A stretch of 64,000 nucleotides of DNA, taken from contig CBDBUX010000011.1 of the NCBI GenBank assembly GCA_965212205.1, positions 186,001 through 250,000 of the forward strand. The letters run 5' to 3'. The position numbers and the translations under genes are program-made. The notes beneath the pieces are model-generated. The model was not told the DNA's origin and made no database searches. It saw only the letters and a program-made list of their open reading frames with translations. Positions 50,191 through 58,316 of the stretch are shown here, piece by piece (position 1 is the first letter of the stretch; each line of letters begins with the position of its first letter). The stretch comes from JAHEJJ01 sp965212205. GTDB lineage: Bacteria > Bacteroidota > Bacteroidia > Flavobacteriales > Flavobacteriaceae.

Positions 50191-51036
50191 CTAATTGTCA
50201 GACTTTAGAAAATCGACAATTTGTTGATTAACCCCCTTCTGATGAAGGGAATGCCCAAGTCCGCGAGTTAAGATTAGTTGGCTGTTCTTCCAATTGGCAT
50301 GAACGCGCTTCGATGAGGTTACCGGGGCAATCTTATCGAGTTCGTCGTGAAGGAGCAGGCCTTTCGGGTGCAGCTTTGATGCAAACTTAGAAGTGGAAAA
50401 GTCATCTATCCCGAATCCGAAATGGTTTTGGAAATATTTATTTAGGGCCATGAGCACTCTGTTGTTGAATCCCAGCATATTTTGATAATGAGCCATGATC
50501 TCATTTAGTTCAGAAGGCGAACCAATGGTAACCAATTTCTCTACAGAGCCTCTACCATACTGATATTGATGATATATCGCTGCTGTACCCCCTACCGAAT
50601 GAGCTACAATATATTGGGGCTTAAACTCTGTTATGATATGTTCTGTGCACTCTGCATAAAGAGGAACATTGAAAATTTTTCCATTAGATCGTCCATGGGC
50701 AGGCGCGTCGAAGGCCAGAATATTAAAATCTGCCTCCCTGAGGTGCCCTATAAGATTCCGCCATCGAAAGCTGTTGCTTTCCCAACCGTGCAAGAGCAAG
50801 ACGGTTTCTCTGTTACCCGGCCAACAATAGGTCTGAAGATGCATACCGCCAACTTCCATGGTCATATGCCCGGCAGCATCTAAAAAGCTACGTTGTACTT
50901 CCAGTACTTTGCCTTTGCGGGGTGTACAGAAAAGTGTAAAGGCCTTTTCGGCGGCAAGCTTCCTGGAGAAGAGCGCCAATAGATTAAAATAAGCCCCGTA
51001 GAGTCGTGGAATGAGGATGTTCAATATTTTCTTCAT
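50191..51036 (-). CDS. Alpha/beta hydrolase
   Basis: The 281-residue product shows the alpha/beta hydrolase pattern: oxyanion-hole HGWESNSFRWRNLI near residues 78-91, NILAFDAPAHGRSNGK near residues 103-118, nucleophile elbow IVAHSVGGTAAIYHQ (Ser near residue 147), DELDKIAPV acid region near residue 234 and the histidine in RGLGHSLHQKG near residue 262. A hydrophobic N terminus (LNILIPRLYGAYFNLLALF) may tether it to the membrane. Divergent from the HxlR-type regulator gene; regulation by it is plausible. Confidence 0.88.
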   Translation of the reverse strand: MKKILNILIPRLYGAYFNLLALFSRKLAAEKAFTLFCTPRKGKVLEVQRSFLDAAGHMTMEVGGMHLQTYCWPGNRETVLLLHGWESNSFRWRNLIGHLREADFNILAFDAPAHGRSNGKIFNVPLYAECTEHIITEFKPQYIVAHSVGGTAAIYHQYQYGRGSVEKLVTIGSPSELNEIMAHYQNMLGFNNRVLMALNKYFQNHFGFGIDDFSTSKFASKLHPKGLLLHDELDKIAPVTSSKRVHANWKNSQLILTRGLGHSLHQKGVNQQIVDFLKSDN

Positions 51037-51046
51037 CTACAATTAA

Positions 51047-51077
51047 GTAACTTTTTGTAACTTAGTTTCAAAACTAA
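51047..51077. promoter_or_regulatory. Candidate operator between alpha/beta hydrolase and HxlR regulator genes
   Basis: TTAGTTTCAAAACTAA (51062-51077) is a perfect 7-bp inverted repeat with a 2-base centre, preceded by two direct copies of GTAACTT at 51047-51053 and 51057-51063. It sits in the 92-base divergent gap, as expected for the site of a dimeric winged-helix repressor. Confidence 0.5.
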
Positions 51078-51128
51078 AGTATAAAATTATTTTTCATATT
51101 AAAAGAAGCAACCAAAGTATTAGCTGGT

Positions 51129-51557
51129 ATGGAAACAGAAACTATTACTGAAAATCAGAAAGTTAAAACAGCAAAAAAGATTAAAAAAATGTTCGGTGGA
51201 ATTGATCCAAAAAACCCACCTGAATACTGCCCGATCCGCGATGTGATGGCATTGGCATCAGACAAATGGAGTATTTTAATTATCCTCTATCTGGGATATT
51301 ATCCGGTGCTCCGCTTTAATCAGCTTAAAAAGAAAGTTTATGGTATTTCGAGCAAGGTGCTTAGCGAGCGATTAAAACTACTAGAAGCCGACGGTTATAT
51401 TTCCCGTACTCTTTATCCTGAGGTTCCTATCCGTGTAGAGTATGCACTTACAGATTTTGGTCATTCTTACCTCGGGAAACTATTGGATCTCACCCAGTGG
51501 GTACAGAAATACAGCGATAAGGTAATCAGCAATCGCTCTGCTTATAAAAGTCGGTAA
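51129..51557 (+). CDS. HxlR-family winged helix transcriptional regulator
   Basis: The 142-residue product has a disordered N terminus rich in lysine and a HxlR domain from about residue 37: CPIRDVMALASDKWSILIIL, LRFNQLKKKVYGISSKVLSE and the wing LEADGYISRTLYPEVPIRVE. Members are often sensors of reactive aldehydes or quinones through a cysteine near the start of the domain, here Cys37. It is divergent from the alpha/beta hydrolase-VOC pair, which it may control through the palindrome at 51062-51077. Confidence 0.9.
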   Translation: METETITENQKVKTAKKIKKMFGGIDPKNPPEYCPIRDVMALASDKWSILIILYLGYYPVLRFNQLKKKVYGISSKVLSERLKLLEADGYISRTLYPEVPIRVEYALTDFGHSYLGKLLDLTQWVQKYSDKVISNRSAYKSR

Positions 51558-51574
51558 GGCCAGCACACAATGAG

Positions 51575-52168
51575 TCATTCATCGGATTCCAGATCTTGCA
51601 GCCCTATTTTGGTGCACTCAATTTTCCAGGTAGGCCATTCGATGCTCTGATCCTTACTCACCCAGGCACCCTGCCAATTGAATCCATTATCCGAGATGTC
51701 AAAAAATGTAATTCTATAAGACCCTTCCATACCATTGGGCGCCTTCTGATCACGGTATAATATTATATCACCATCCGGGTTTTTTTTGCCTTCCCAACTG
51801 GGTAATACTGTCGTAGGTTTTCCGGAACTGTAGTAGTGAACATACCAACGGGTGCTGTCTGGGATGAATTGTCTGATGCTGCCGGCATAGGTCGAGTCGT
51901 GCTTAAGTGTCTCATCCTGAATCGCCATGCCGTTCATGATATATTTGAATCGCCAGATCATCTCCACCTCTTTTGCCCATGCGCCATCTAACCCACGGGT
52001 TTGCGAAAGACAATTACATTCCCCTATCAAAGGTGCAAAGTCGAGTATTTCCTGAGGCGCTTCAGGATTGGGTAACCCAAAAGGATGCTCAGCAGAGGCT
52101 TCGTATGGGAATTGGGCGGAAATTGCCAATCCCGTAAATAGTAGCAGAAGGGTAAGTTTAGAATACAT
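51575..52168 (-). CDS. Exported protein of unknown function
   Basis: The 197-residue product has a signal peptide (LTLLLLFTGLAISAQ, cut near residue 19) and a mature domain with many aromatic residues and beta pattern: LDFAPLIGECNCLSQTRGLD near residues 42-61, MIWRFKYIMNGMAIQDE, STRWYVHYYSSGKPTTVLP and FNWQGAWVSKD. The pattern resembles DUF1579-type lipocalin-like domains, but the match is from memory and weak. Two cysteines (GECNC) may form a disulfide or bind metal. Confidence 0.7.
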   Translation of the reverse strand: MYSKLTLLLLFTGLAISAQFPYEASAEHPFGLPNPEAPQEILDFAPLIGECNCLSQTRGLDGAWAKEVEMIWRFKYIMNGMAIQDETLKHDSTYAGSIRQFIPDSTRWYVHYYSSGKPTTVLPSWEGKKNPDGDIILYRDQKAPNGMEGSYRITFFDISDNGFNWQGAWVSKDQSIEWPTWKIECTKIGLQDLESDE

Positions 52169-52268
52169 GATGCTGTGATTTGTCTGAAATTAGCAGAAAA
52201 AACACCAGGGTAAATCGAACTTAGGATTTAATTAACATCAAAATGAGCAAAGCCATAGGGGGTAAGGC

Positions 52269-52826
52269 TTACTCCCAACCCACCATCAGGTATTTTATAG
52301 CTGCCTGATCAGGTATTTCAACTCTTTCGATCGGCCTGGACTTAGTATATCTAAGATGTGCGGGCAGCTCTTTTTTATCGATAGTGAAGTAGATATCGCT
52401 GTTTTCCAGCAATACTACAATATTGTTCATCGACGTGATGATCTTTTCAATCTCATAATTATTCTCAATATCTATAAATGTACTCTGCAAGCCGATCCCT
52501 TTTACTGTTTTATACCTGGGATCGGCCACCAGGATATGGCCAATGCGTGCGATACTATCGGAATTAGAGGTTAAAGTAAGCAAGTGTTTCCCACCCTTTT
52601 CGAAGACCTTCAGCTTTCGCCCTCCTTCACCGAAGGAAACCTGCGTCGAATCCGAGACCAAAGAATCCGTACTATAAATATTGGCGACGTCAACTATAGT
52701 GGTCTGCCGATCGAGCAATCCCACCTGGTCTGTACCAATCAAAAAATAGGTATTCTCTTCCTCGGTGCAATTCAACATTATAAGCCCAGATAAGATAATC
52801 AACAACCAGTAGTTTCTTTTTATCAT
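52269..52826 (-). CDS. Lipoprotein of unknown function
   Basis: The 185-residue product has a lipoprotein signal (WLLIILSGLIMLNC, Cys20) and a mature part TEEENTYFLIGTDQVGLLDR followed by an alternation typical of beta structure and a central IGHILVADPRYKTVKGIGLQ segment. No known domain is recognised. It starts 2 bases after the stop of the HerA-like ATPase gene and is therefore probably translated from the same mRNA. Confidence 0.75.
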   Translation of the reverse strand: MIKRNYWLLIILSGLIMLNCTEEENTYFLIGTDQVGLLDRQTTIVDVANIYSTDSLVSDSTQVSFGEGGRKLKVFEKGGKHLLTLTSNSDSIARIGHILVADPRYKTVKGIGLQSTFIDIENNYEIEKIITSMNNIVVLLENSDIYFTIDKKELPAHLRYTKSRPIERVEIPDQAAIKYLMVGWE

Positions 52827-52828
52827 GT

Positions 52829-54349
52829 TTAGCGCATTACTTTTTTAAGGATTCCCAGCACACCCCTGATAAAAGTAGCGCTGGTAAGTACTTTAACCAC
52901 TGGGTCTTGACGGCGACTTCGTTTTTTACGTGTACTCGACCTACTCGATGTACTTTTTCGTTCCCGTTCTTTTTCTTTTTCCGCTTCTTGCTCTGCTTTT
53001 TCTATCTTTTCATTTAGAATTTCATAGGCGCTTTCCCTGTCGATCTCTTCATTGTATTTTTTCGATAGGGAAGAACCGCGTATCAATTCTTTTAATTCGG
53101 ACGCTGAGAGAATATCCATCCGGCTCATAGGGGCCCGTAACATGGTAGCTGCCAATGGAGTAGGACGCCCTTTTTCATCAAGCACAGTGATAAGGGCTTC
53201 ACCGATACCCAGGGAAGTAAGCACCTCTTTTGTATTATAATATTCCGAAATCGGGTAATTTTCGGCCGTCAGTTTAATAGCTTTCCGGTCTCTTGCCGTA
53301 AATGCTCTGAGGGCATGCTGCACTTTTAATCCTAACTGAGACAAAACAGCAGGAGGTACATCGGTAGGGTTTTGGGTCACAAAATACAACCCGATCCCTT
53401 TCGAACGAATCAGTTTTACAATATTCTCGATCTGATCTAACAAGGCTCCGGAGGCCTCTTTGAAAATGAGATGAGCCTCGTCGATAAAAAATATGAGTTC
53501 GGGCCGATCGCTGTCTCCCTGCTCCGGGAAGGTAGAATAGATCTCGGCAAGCAGGCTAAGCATAAAGGTCGAAAATAACTTCGGCCTGTCCTGAATATCG
53601 GTAAGTCTGACGATATTGATGTAGCCTCTTCCGTTTTCATCTATCCGTGTCAGATCATCTACGTCGAAAGACTTCTCTCCGAAAAACAATTCCGCGCCCT
53701 GTTGTTCGAGTTCGATGATCTTGCGCAAGATGGTGCCGGTAGAACTGGTAGAAATCCTCCCGTATTCCTTGGAAAATTCCTTCTTTCCCTCGCCAGTGGC
53801 ATATTGTAAGACTTTCTTTAAGTCTTTAAGGTCTAAGAGCGGGAGTTTGTGATCATCGCAATATTTAAAAACAACAGCCAGGATCCCCTCCTGGGTGACG
53901 CTTAGATCTAATATTCGTGAGAGTAAAATCGGGCCAAACTCAGACACTGTAGCCCTTAATTTGACACCACCTTGCTCCGATAGAGAAAGGATTTCAACAG
54001 GAAACCGCTTGGGTTCGAATGCGAGTCCTATCTTCTCATGGCGTTCATCGATCTTGGGATGGCCCGGGCTGGGTTGTGCCAGACCGCTGAGGTCTCCCTT
54101 TAGATCCATCAGCAAGACCGGAATTCCTTTATCTGACAAATTTTCGGCAATGACCTGCAACGATTTGGTTTTTCCCGTACCGGTAGCACCGGCGATCAAT
54201 CCATGTCGGTTGAGCGTTTTCAGTGGCACTTTTACATGGGCTCCGGTAATGGTTTCTCCTTCGAGCATCGCCGCTCCCATTGTTATATAGTCACCCTTAA
54301 AACTATATCCGTTTTCAATATGTGTAAAGAATTCATCTCGCTTGGCCAT
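52829..54349 (-). CDS. HerA-like helicase/ATPase, DUF853 type
   Basis: The 506-residue product is a RecA-fold ATPase: Walker A GATGTGKTKSLQ at residues 54-65, MDLKGDLSGLAQPSPGH near residues 81-97 (typical of DUF853/YjgR proteins), Walker B LIFFIDEAHLIF near residues 284-296, sensor VTQNPTDVPPAVLSQLG near residues 325-341. The C terminus (about 435-485) is a highly charged Glu/Arg/Lys/Ser segment. Cellular role unknown; not part of a HerA-NurA or defence cluster here. Confidence 0.9.
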   Translation of the reverse strand: MAKRDEFFTHIENGYSFKGDYITMGAAMLEGETITGAHVKVPLKTLNRHGLIAGATGTGKTKSLQVIAENLSDKGIPVLLMDLKGDLSGLAQPSPGHPKIDERHEKIGLAFEPKRFPVEILSLSEQGGVKLRATVSEFGPILLSRILDLSVTQEGILAVVFKYCDDHKLPLLDLKDLKKVLQYATGEGKKEFSKEYGRISTSSTGTILRKIIELEQQGAELFFGEKSFDVDDLTRIDENGRGYINIVRLTDIQDRPKLFSTFMLSLLAEIYSTFPEQGDSDRPELIFFIDEAHLIFKEASGALLDQIENIVKLIRSKGIGLYFVTQNPTDVPPAVLSQLGLKVQHALRAFTARDRKAIKLTAENYPISEYYNTKEVLTSLGIGEALITVLDEKGRPTPLAATMLRAPMSRMDILSASELKELIRGSSLSKKYNEEIDRESAYEILNEKIEKAEQEAEKEKERERKSTSSRSSTRKKRSRRQDPVVKVLTSATFIRGVLGILKKVMR

Positions 54350-54510
54350 CCTTAAAATTTTTGTTAAAAATAGGTTAATTTAAGGCAACTTCAAACCCCG
54401 GGATCCCAACCCTTATCACCAGCTTATCCAATACCATTTATCCGATCTGAACCTGAACGCGCTCTGGTGTGGAGCAGACAATTTTTTAAGCCTGATACTC
54501 AACTTAAGCG

Positions 54511-54518
54511 TATCTTTG
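54511..54518 (+). promoter_or_regulatory. -7 promoter element of queE
   Basis: TATCTTTG, an exact TANNTTTG match ending only 4 bases before the start codon, so the transcript should be leaderless or nearly so. Confidence 0.65.
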
Positions 54519-54522
54519 TGCC

Positions 54523-55155
54523 ATGTTAAAAGAAGAGGTACTCCTTAAGGTCGACCAAGGTATGATGCTACCGCTAATGGAAGAGTTCTACACTATCCAG
54601 GGGGAGGGATATCATAAAGGTACCGCGGCATATTTTATAAGAATTGGGGGTTGTGATGTAGGCTGCCATTGGTGCGATGTAAAGGAGAGCTGGAACGCCG
54701 AACTCCATCCGCCAACGCCAATAGATCATATAGTAACGAACGCATCGAACTATGCCGACACCGTGGTGGTAACAGGAGGTGAACCCTTGACATGGGATAT
54801 GGGCCCGCTTACTTCTGGTCTCAGAATGAATGACTTGCAAACTCATATCGAAACTTCGGGTGCTTACCCTTTAACGGGCGACTGGGATTGGATCTGTCTA
54901 TCTCCAAAGAAAAACAAACTGCCCGTGGGGGATATCTACAAGAAAGCCCATGAACTTAAGGTAATTGTCTACAACAAGCACGATTTTAAATTTGCCGAAG
55001 AACAGGCAGCTAAAGTAGGGGAGAACTGTATATTATATCTACAACCCGAATGGAGTGTGAGAGAGAAAGTTATTCCTCTGATCGTGGACTATGTAATGCA
55101 AAATCCAAAATGGAAGGTATCACTACAAACCCATAAGTACCTTCATATCCCTTAA
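54523..55155 (+). CDS. queE: 7-carboxy-7-deazaguanine synthase QueE
   Basis: QueE is the radical SAM enzyme that makes the 7-deazaguanine ring for queuosine tRNA modification. The 210-residue product has EEFYTIQGEGYHKGTAAYF near residues 20-38, the iron-sulfur motif CDVGCHWC (Cys44, 48, 51; CxxxCxxC), VTGGEPLTWD near residues 85-94 and the substrate region WICLSPKKNKLPVGD. Other que genes are not in the window. Divergent from the HerA-like ATPase gene. Confidence 0.95.
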   Translation: MLKEEVLLKVDQGMMLPLMEEFYTIQGEGYHKGTAAYFIRIGGCDVGCHWCDVKESWNAELHPPTPIDHIVTNASNYADTVVVTGGEPLTWDMGPLTSGLRMNDLQTHIETSGAYPLTGDWDWICLSPKKNKLPVGDIYKKAHELKVIVYNKHDFKFAEEQAAKVGENCILYLQPEWSVREKVIPLIVDYVMQNPKWKVSLQTHKYLHIP

Positions 55156-55186
55156 GAAACGCACTAAAACCAAAGCTTAAAAGAGT

Positions 55187-56035
55187 TTAACGGCCACCAT
55201 TCCCCTGAAGATCGAGAATGCACTCAGCATCGAGAGCGGGTATCGACAGGCCTCTGGCTGCCCTGCTTTCGAGCATGCCCATAATACCACCTCCGAATTG
55301 AAGTTCGGCTCTCATCAGGCATCCATCAATATCGCAATGATTGTTCCCTATAGGATTGCCCGTACTGTCTAATTCCGGATTCCCCTCATCATCGCGAAGA
55401 AAATCTTCATGATCATTGACCATAGCGGTACCCAGATCGACCAAACCAAACAGGTGACCAAATTCGTGGTTGAGCGTTGCAGATTCCACATCTGCGACAC
55501 TGATCAAAAAACTTCTGGAGGCCAAGTCGCGCACCGTCTGTTCATATATAACCATCGACGTATTGCGGTACACCGATCCCAGGGTTACCAATCCGGAATC
55601 TTCATCATCGCTTTCGTCTGGCGCATCTGCGAAATAGATGTAAATGGCCAGGGTATTACCTTCATTGTAGTTCACACGATTCTCGTCTTCCAAATTAGCT
55701 ACTTCCTGTATAGTTAATGATTCCTGATTGGGAGAATCAAGAGGAGAATACTGTATTTCTATTACGTTTTTAAATGTACGTGCCCTCAGGTACGCCTCAA
55801 AAGCATCCATAGCTTCCTGCGTAGGTCTGAATCCCTCAACATATGCAATCTCTATCAAAATATTAGAGAAATTATTGTTCGAAAGGATATCGCTGGCCGA
55901 TTCTCCGGCACTTAGCAAATTGGCCGATTTGTTTACGGTGCCATCATCGGGCAAAGCATTGTTATCGTCGTCTGTGGAACAGCCCAATAACCATACCGAT
56001 GAAATCAACAGCAATAAAATCCACTTTCTAAGCAT
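55187..56035 (-). CDS. Lipoprotein zinc metalloprotease, metzincin-like
   Basis: The 282-residue product has a lipobox LLGC (Cys19) and a zinc site HEFGHLFGLVD (His190, Glu191, His194, Gly197, Asp200), the HExxHxxGxxD/H form of metzincins. Downstream comes HCDIDGCLM (residues 233-241), matching the archaemetzincin HC-x4-CxM pattern and giving a Met-turn methionine, but displaced by about 32 residues containing NDHEDFLRDDEGNPELD. A surface-anchored protease is likely. TTG at 56056 would add seven residues; ATG at 56035 gives the lipoprotein signal. Confidence 0.85.
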   Translation of the reverse strand: MLRKWILLLLISSVWLLGCSTDDDNNALPDDGTVNKSANLLSAGESASDILSNNNFSNILIEIAYVEGFRPTQEAMDAFEAYLRARTFKNVIEIQYSPLDSPNQESLTIQEVANLEDENRVNYNEGNTLAIYIYFADAPDESDDEDSGLVTLGSVYRNTSMVIYEQTVRDLASRSFLISVADVESATLNHEFGHLFGLVDLGTAMVNDHEDFLRDDEGNPELDSTGNPIGNNHCDIDGCLMRAELQFGGGIMGMLESRAARGLSIPALDAECILDLQGNGGR

Positions 56036-56092
56036 TGAATGATAAATTTGTTGCAAAATACATTAAATAACGAAAACCCGCCCAGACTATCA

Positions 56093-56821
56093 TTAATCAA
56101 TCGATAATCTGGCTAAATAGTCGTTGTGTCCTCCATCCCTTACAAATTCAATAGCAAAATCCATTCGGTCTGCTGCCGCCTTCAAGTGCTGATAATCAAG
56201 ATATAACCAGGGGAAGGGTTCGCTTTTTTTGCCTTTGTATTCCGTAATGAATTGTACTTCACCATAATAGGCCACATCTCCAGGGATCCAATATCCGCCA
56301 TCTTTATCCTGGTCGAACATATAGATGATATCACTCGAATCGAGCAGGATCTGCCCCCCGGGATGCAACAACGACCTGATTTTTAATAAGAACGATTCGA
56401 GATTATCAAGTGTCTCTGCGATACCAATGCCATGCATTAACAATAAAATGGTATCGAATTTTGAATCATTATAATTCCTGATGTCAGCGATCACTGCATT
56501 GGAAATCCCTCTTTGCCGGCACACCTCTATGGCCCCAGGGGAAATGTCGAGAGCAGTGACCTCTAGCCCCTTTTTTTGAAGATAAAGGCTATGGCTTCCG
56601 GCACCGCAACCCACATCGAGTACTTTTCCTTTTGACAGCCTGAGTGCCGTTTGTTCCAAAACCGGCATTTGCTCAAAATTGCGAAAAAGATAGGGAAGGG
56701 GAAGCACATCTGTTTCATCCAAAGAAATATGAGTGATGATATCCTGCTGATAATTCCCTTGCAGGTAGTCCATCAATGCCTGTCCGAAAATATCAGTATC
56801 CGGGAAGTTGTTATTTTGCAA
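56093..56821 (-). CDS. Class I SAM-dependent methyltransferase
   Basis: The 242-residue product has motif I GKVLDVGCGAGSHSLYLQKK near residues 64-83, the acidic LEVTALDISPGAI near residues 85-97 and FDTILLLMHGIGIAETLDNL near residues 125-144. Substrate unknown. The start codon appears to be TTG at 56821, because the conserved-looking DIFGQALMDYLQGNY needs it and no ATG occurs upstream; the next ATG is inside that stretch at residue 17. Divergent from the YkgJ-type gene, 65 bases away. Confidence 0.85.
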   Translation of the reverse strand: MQNNNFPDTDIFGQALMDYLQGNYQQDIITHISLDETDVLPLPYLFRNFEQMPVLEQTALRLSKGKVLDVGCGAGSHSLYLQKKGLEVTALDISPGAIEVCRQRGISNAVIADIRNYNDSKFDTILLLMHGIGIAETLDNLESFLLKIRSLLHPGGQILLDSSDIIYMFDQDKDGGYWIPGDVAYYGEVQFITEYKGKKSEPFPWLYLDYQHLKAAADRMDFAIEFVRDGGHNDYLARLSID

Positions 56822-56886
56822 CGGTAAAGGCTTTAAATTGGTTAAAAGTACTAATCTTAGGGCTGTTAATCCCAGACCAGAAATAA

Positions 56887-57381
56887 ATGGAGGAGGAAAT
56901 TCGAAAGTTACCGCTTAGGGCAAAGCAAAAAAGCACAGAAAACAGAAAGTTTTTTTCTAAACTAAGAAAGAAGCCGCCAAAAGACCTGGACACCACCATG
57001 CAGCGCCTGCATGATGAAGAATTTCAAAAAACAGATTGCCTGGAATGTGCCAACTGCTGCAAAACCACCGGTCCTCTTTTTAGAGATCCGGATATTGTAC
57101 GGATCGCCAAACATTTCAGGCTAAAACCTCAGGCATTTATCGCAAAGTACCTTCGGATCGACGAGGATAATGACTATGTATTACAGCAGCTTCCCTGTCC
57201 CTTTCTGGGCGGAGATAATTACTGCTCTATTTATGAAGTGAGGCCTAAAGCTTGCCGGGAATATCCGCATACCAACCGGAAAAAATTCCATCAGATAAGC
57301 GATATCACCATGAAGAACCTGGCGATTTGCCCGGCAGCCTTCAACATCATTGAGGAGATAAAAAAGCACTATAATCGGTAG
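56887..57381 (+). CDS. YkgJ-type cysteine cluster protein
   Basis: The 164-residue product has a basic N terminus and the cysteine pattern of the YkgJ/Fe-S oxidoreductase-like family: CLECANCC near residues 51-58, CPFLGGDNYCSIYEVRPKAC near residues 99-118 and a later ICPAAF cysteine. Such proteins probably bind an iron-sulfur or zinc centre; no activity is established for most. It stands 80 bases before the desaturase-family gene and may be expressed separately. Confidence 0.85.
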   Translation: MEEEIRKLPLRAKQKSTENRKFFSKLRKKPPKDLDTTMQRLHDEEFQKTDCLECANCCKTTGPLFRDPDIVRIAKHFRLKPQAFIAKYLRIDEDNDYVLQQLPCPFLGGDNYCSIYEVRPKACREYPHTNRKKFHQISDITMKNLAICPAAFNIIEEIKKHYNR

Positions 57382-57448
57382 GGCAATTTCAAGATCCCAA
57401 AAGGATTTCCCGGCATGGGGATATAAAAAACTATTGAGCAAAATTCGC

Positions 57449-57456
57449 TATTTTTG
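57449..57456 (+). promoter_or_regulatory. -7 promoter element of the sterol-desaturase-family gene
   Basis: TATTTTTG matches TANNTTTG and ends 5 bases before the start codon, again suggesting a leaderless or nearly leaderless transcript. Confidence 0.55.
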
Positions 57457-57461
57457 ATGCC

Positions 57462-58316
57462 ATGGAAGAACTTATTTCCTATTTTGAAAACATCCCGTCT
57501 ACCCACCGTAGCCTGATCCTGATAAGCGGGCTTACGTTCTTTTGGCTACTGGAAGGAGCCGTGCCTCTTTTCAGATTCAAATACAAAAAATGGCGGCATG
57601 CTCTGCCGAATTTCTTTTTTACTCTAACCACTATCGCGATCAATTTTGCCCTGGCGTTTTTGCTTTTAAAGTCGAGCGACTGGGTGGCGGCAAACGATTT
57701 TGGAATCATCAACTGGCTTCCCGAGATGCCGCTCTGGCTTTATGTGGTACTAGGAGTGTTACTACTGGACCTGATCGGTGCTTACCTGGCACATTATGTT
57801 GAACATCAGGTAAAACCGCTATGGATGATCCACCTTGTGCACCATACAGACCACGAGGTAGATACTACTACGGCCAACCGTCACCATCCATTGGAGAGTA
57901 TTATACGGTTTGGCTTTACCTTGCTGGGAGTGTTTTTGATCGGGACTCCGATCGGGATTGTGATGTTATACCAGACCTTATCACTGGTAGCCACACAATT
58001 TAGCCATGCCAACATCCGGCTGCCACAAAAAGTGGACGATGTGATCAGTTGGGTCCTGGTTTCTCCGGATATGCACAAGGTCCACCATCATTTTGTACTA
58101 CCCTACACAGATTCTAACTACGGAAATATCTTCTCGATCTGGGATCGCATGTTCGGGACTTTTATGAAACTTAGCCGTCATGATATCACCTATGGGGTAG
58201 ATACATTTCCTGATCGCATTGAAAATGGGAGTATTACAGGATTGCTTAAACAACCGTTTCATAAGTATCGTAAACCTACCCGGGTAGATATATCACAGGA
58301 GTTCATTCGTAGATAA
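57462..58316 (+). CDS. Sterol desaturase/fatty acid hydroxylase-family protein
   Basis: The 284-residue integral membrane product has several hydrophobic segments and the histidine clusters of di-iron membrane oxygenases: AHYVEH near residues 110-115, HLVHHTDHEVDTTTANRHHP near residues 124-143 and MHKVHHHFV near residues 205-213. Likely hydroxylates or desaturates a lipid; the substrate is unknown. Its 3' end overlaps the opposite-strand muramidase gene by 14 bases. Confidence 0.9.
   Translation: MEELISYFENIPSTHRSLILISGLTFFWLLEGAVPLFRFKYKKWRHALPNFFFTLTTIAINFALAFLLLKSSDWVAANDFGIINWLPEMPLWLYVVLGVLLLDLIGAYLAHYVEHQVKPLWMIHLVHHTDHEVDTTTANRHHPLESIIRFGFTLLGVFLIGTPIGIVMLYQTLSLVATQFSHANIRLPQKVDDVISWVLVSPDMHKVHHHFVLPYTDSNYGNIFSIWDRMFGTFMKLSRHDITYGVDTFPDRIENGSITGLLKQPFHKYRKPTRVDISQEFIRR

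Noticed and set aside
52829..54349. HerA-like ATPase as part of an antiphage system
   Set aside because: No Sir2, NurA, nuclease or other defence partner is nearby; the protein matches the housekeeping-like DUF853 type and its only operon partner is a lipoprotein gene.
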